Shown here piece by piece: positions 13,675-14,919 of a stretch of 14,919 nucleotides of DNA (positions are counted from its first letter, which is position 1; the number at the start of each line of letters is the position of its first letter). The notes under the pieces were generated by a model, which saw nothing but the letters and a program-made list of their open reading frames with translations, was not told the DNA's origin and did not search any database. The DNA comes from Spirochaetaceae bacterium (GTDB lineage Bacteria > Spirochaetota > Spirochaetia > Treponematales > Breznakiellaceae). Made by a program: the position numbers and the translations under genes. The DNA lies in NCBI GenBank assembly GCA_031278295.1, contig JAITKQ010000121.1:1-14919 (forward strand). Direction: 5' to 3'.

Positions 13675-14209
13675 TTTACGGCGGCAGAGGACGCGATGGC
13701 GGAACCTCTTTCCATAGGGATAGAGGCGGCGAAACAGGTCTGTCTGCAAGACGGGGACACGGTTGTCGTCGTTGGTGCGGGGCTATCGGCGTGATGTGCG
13801 CACTTTCCGTTCTGGCAAGCGGCGCGAACAGGGTCTATATCGGCGATACTATGGAAAAAAATCGAACACCGCCATCAAAATCTCCAAAGGAGGTTCTCCC
13901 GTTATCCCAATTACCACCAAAGAAACCGGCCTTGTTGACACTATTTGGAAACAAACCAATGATCGGGGGTCGATGTCATGATTGAAGGAATCATCGGGGA
14001 GTTCCGCCGTATACTCCGATTTTTTTCGAGCATCGCGGAATGGCGGGCGGTCTTGGTCGGTATGCCAAATGGCACGGTGCCCATCAAGTGCCTTTTCTGC
14101 AAGGACAGGGGATACGCATTTACGCCGTTTTCCGCTATTGCGGCGCTATCTCCATGCAATCGAACCGTTGTCAAGCGGAAAATTTGATGTGAAGCCTTTC
14201 ATCAGCAGG
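13675..14209 (+). pseudogene. Zinc-type medium-chain dehydrogenase remnant (sorbitol/xylitol DH-like)
   Basis: Pieces of one protein appear in changing frames. They are FTAAEDAMAEPLSIGIEAAK with DGDTVVVVGAG (frame 13675), then AIGVMCALSVLASGANRVYIGD (from 13782), then PVIPITTKETGLVDTIWKQT, then GVDVMIE and VLVGMPNGTVPI, then RIYAVFRYC, and finally AIEPLSSGKFDVKPFISR ending near 14209. Their order matches the cofactor-binding half of medium-chain (MDR) polyol dehydrogenases, including the Rossmann motif around VGAG.IG. At least four frame changes are needed, and the N-terminal catalytic zinc domain (about 150 residues) is absent, its place taken by the repeat array. The short open frames here are fragments, not genes. 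Confidence 0.8.
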
Positions 14210-14278
14210 ACTGAATCACGGTTAATCGCCGATGGCACAGATCGAACAGGGATTTTCACCGCTCAATTCCCCGATCTC

Positions 14279-14307
14279 TTCACTCGTTGGAGGGTTCGCG
14301 TTATAAT
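14279..14307 (+). promoter_or_regulatory. Likely sigma-70 promoter of argG
   Basis: TTCACT (14279-14284), a 17-base spacer and a perfect TATAAT (14302-14307) place a start site near 14314, about 40 bases before ATG 14355. No ARG-box-like dyad is evident. The promoter lies downstream of the dehydrogenase remnant, so argG would be expressed independently of that decayed region. Confidence 0.6.
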
Positions 14308-14354
14308 AAAAGAAATTTGCTGAAAACGAAAAGTTATCTATTTGAGGAGTGTCT

Positions 14355-14919
14355 ATGAAGAAAGTGGTGCTGGCCTATTCGGGCGGACTTGATACGACGG
14401 TGATTATTCCGTGGCTCAAGGAAAACGGCGGCTATGAGACGATCGCGGTCTGTGTCGATGTGGGTCAGGAGACCGATTGGGACGCGATAAAGAAGCGGGC
14501 GCGGGATACCGGCGCGGCGCAATGCTTTGTCGCGGATATGAAGAAAGAATATGTCGAAGAGTATATTTGGCCGGCGTTGAAGGCGGGGGCGCTCTACGAG
14601 GACAAGTATCTTTTGGGGACATCGACGGCTCGTCCGCTCATTGCGAAGACGCTCGTTGACTATGCGCGGCGGGAAGGGGCAACGGCCATTGCCCACGGCG
14701 CAACCGGCAAAGGCAACGACCAAGTGCGTTTTGAACTGGGTATCATGGCCTTTGCGCCGGACATCGAGATCATCGCTCCATGGCGGACATGGGAGTTGAG
14801 AAGCCGCGAGGAGGAGATCGCCTATCTCGAAAAACGCGGCATTCCCGTGCCGATGAAGAAGAGCGACTCGTATTCCCGTGACGACAATCTTTGGCACATC
14901 TCCCACGAGGGTCTTGAAC
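14355..14919 (+). CDS. argG: Argininosuccinate synthase, N-terminal part (runs off window)
   Basis: The first 188 residues are present; the family is usually about 400 long. The enzyme condenses citrulline and aspartate with ATP to argininosuccinate in arginine synthesis. The ATP-pyrophosphatase loop AYSGGLDTT is at residues 7-15, followed by CVDVGQE, the citrulline/aspartate region YLLGTSTARPLIAK, AHGATGKGNDQVRFE and SYSRDDNLWHISHEG. ATG 14355 is preceded by GAGGAG at normal spacing, and the protein starts MKKVVLAYSGG as in the family. The reading frame is open to the window edge without defects. No neighbouring arg gene is visible on the left, where only decayed DNA lies. Confidence 0.96.
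   Translation, partial: MKKVVLAYSGGLDTTVIIPWLKENGGYETIAVCVDVGQETDWDAIKKRARDTGAAQCFVADMKKEYVEEYIWPALKAGALYEDKYLLGTSTARPLIAKTLVDYARREGATAIAHGATGKGNDQVRFELGIMAFAPDIEIIAPWRTWELRSREEEIAYLEKRGIPVPMKKSDSYSRDDNLWHISHEGLE

Noticed and set aside
13002..13760. Gly/Trp-rich repeat protein of 252 residues on the minus strand
   Set aside because: Repeat-driven composition, no ribosome binding site seen, and the opposite strand is equally open.
13791..14323. Several short independent genes upstream of argG
   Set aside because: Their translations are consecutive fragments of one dehydrogenase in shifted frames.

Overview
The window most likely comes from a GC-rich spirochaete, and I lean towards a Treponema of an insect hindgut or similar habitat. 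This is inference from the style of the transposase remnant, the palindromic repeats and the transporter operon; no rRNA or marker gene settles it. The window combines intact metabolic and transport genes with about 3 kb of decayed and repeat-rich DNA.

Layout. Positions 1-700 are a very G-rich repeat field on the plus strand: a 100-bp inverted repeat at 1-100 and 201-300 with 95 of 100 positions matching, followed by direct repeats. Positions 876-2375 (plus) encode one continuous protein that joins HisH and HisF, the two subunits of imidazole glycerol phosphate synthase. The joint is a 38-residue linker encoded by a hairpin-rich sequence. A 14-G tract separates its stop codon from the stop codon of a convergent operon.

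Positions 11829-2389 (minus) form one tightly packed eight-gene operon. In transcription order it encodes a lipoprotein solute-binding protein, two Opp/Dpp/Nik-type permeases, a fused double ATPase, a SAM-dependent methyltransferase, a 73-residue protein of unknown function, and two ABC-exporter-fold half-transporters. Its leader holds a likely promoter and a terminator-like hairpin that could act as an attenuator. An Opp-type importer combined with an IrtAB/YbtPQ-like half-transporter pair and a methyltransferase suggests handling of a small chelator or peptide-like ligand, perhaps a metal complex. The substrate is not shown by the sequence. The methyltransferase and the small gene are much more AT-rich than their neighbours.

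Positions 12121-14300 are a graveyard: a transposase C-terminal remnant split by a 216-bp miniature element, a complete 227-bp miniature element with perfect 25-bp inverted ends and a 4 x 21-bp hairpin array, a second G/C-rich repeat field (13016-13640), and a frameshifted remnant of a zinc-type (sorbitol/xylitol) dehydrogenase. The window ends inside an intact start of argG (argininosuccinate synthase), which has its own promoter and ribosome binding site.

The observations most worth following up are the HisH-HisF fusion through a palindromic linker, the eight-gene transport/methyltransferase operon, and the nested 227-bp miniature element.
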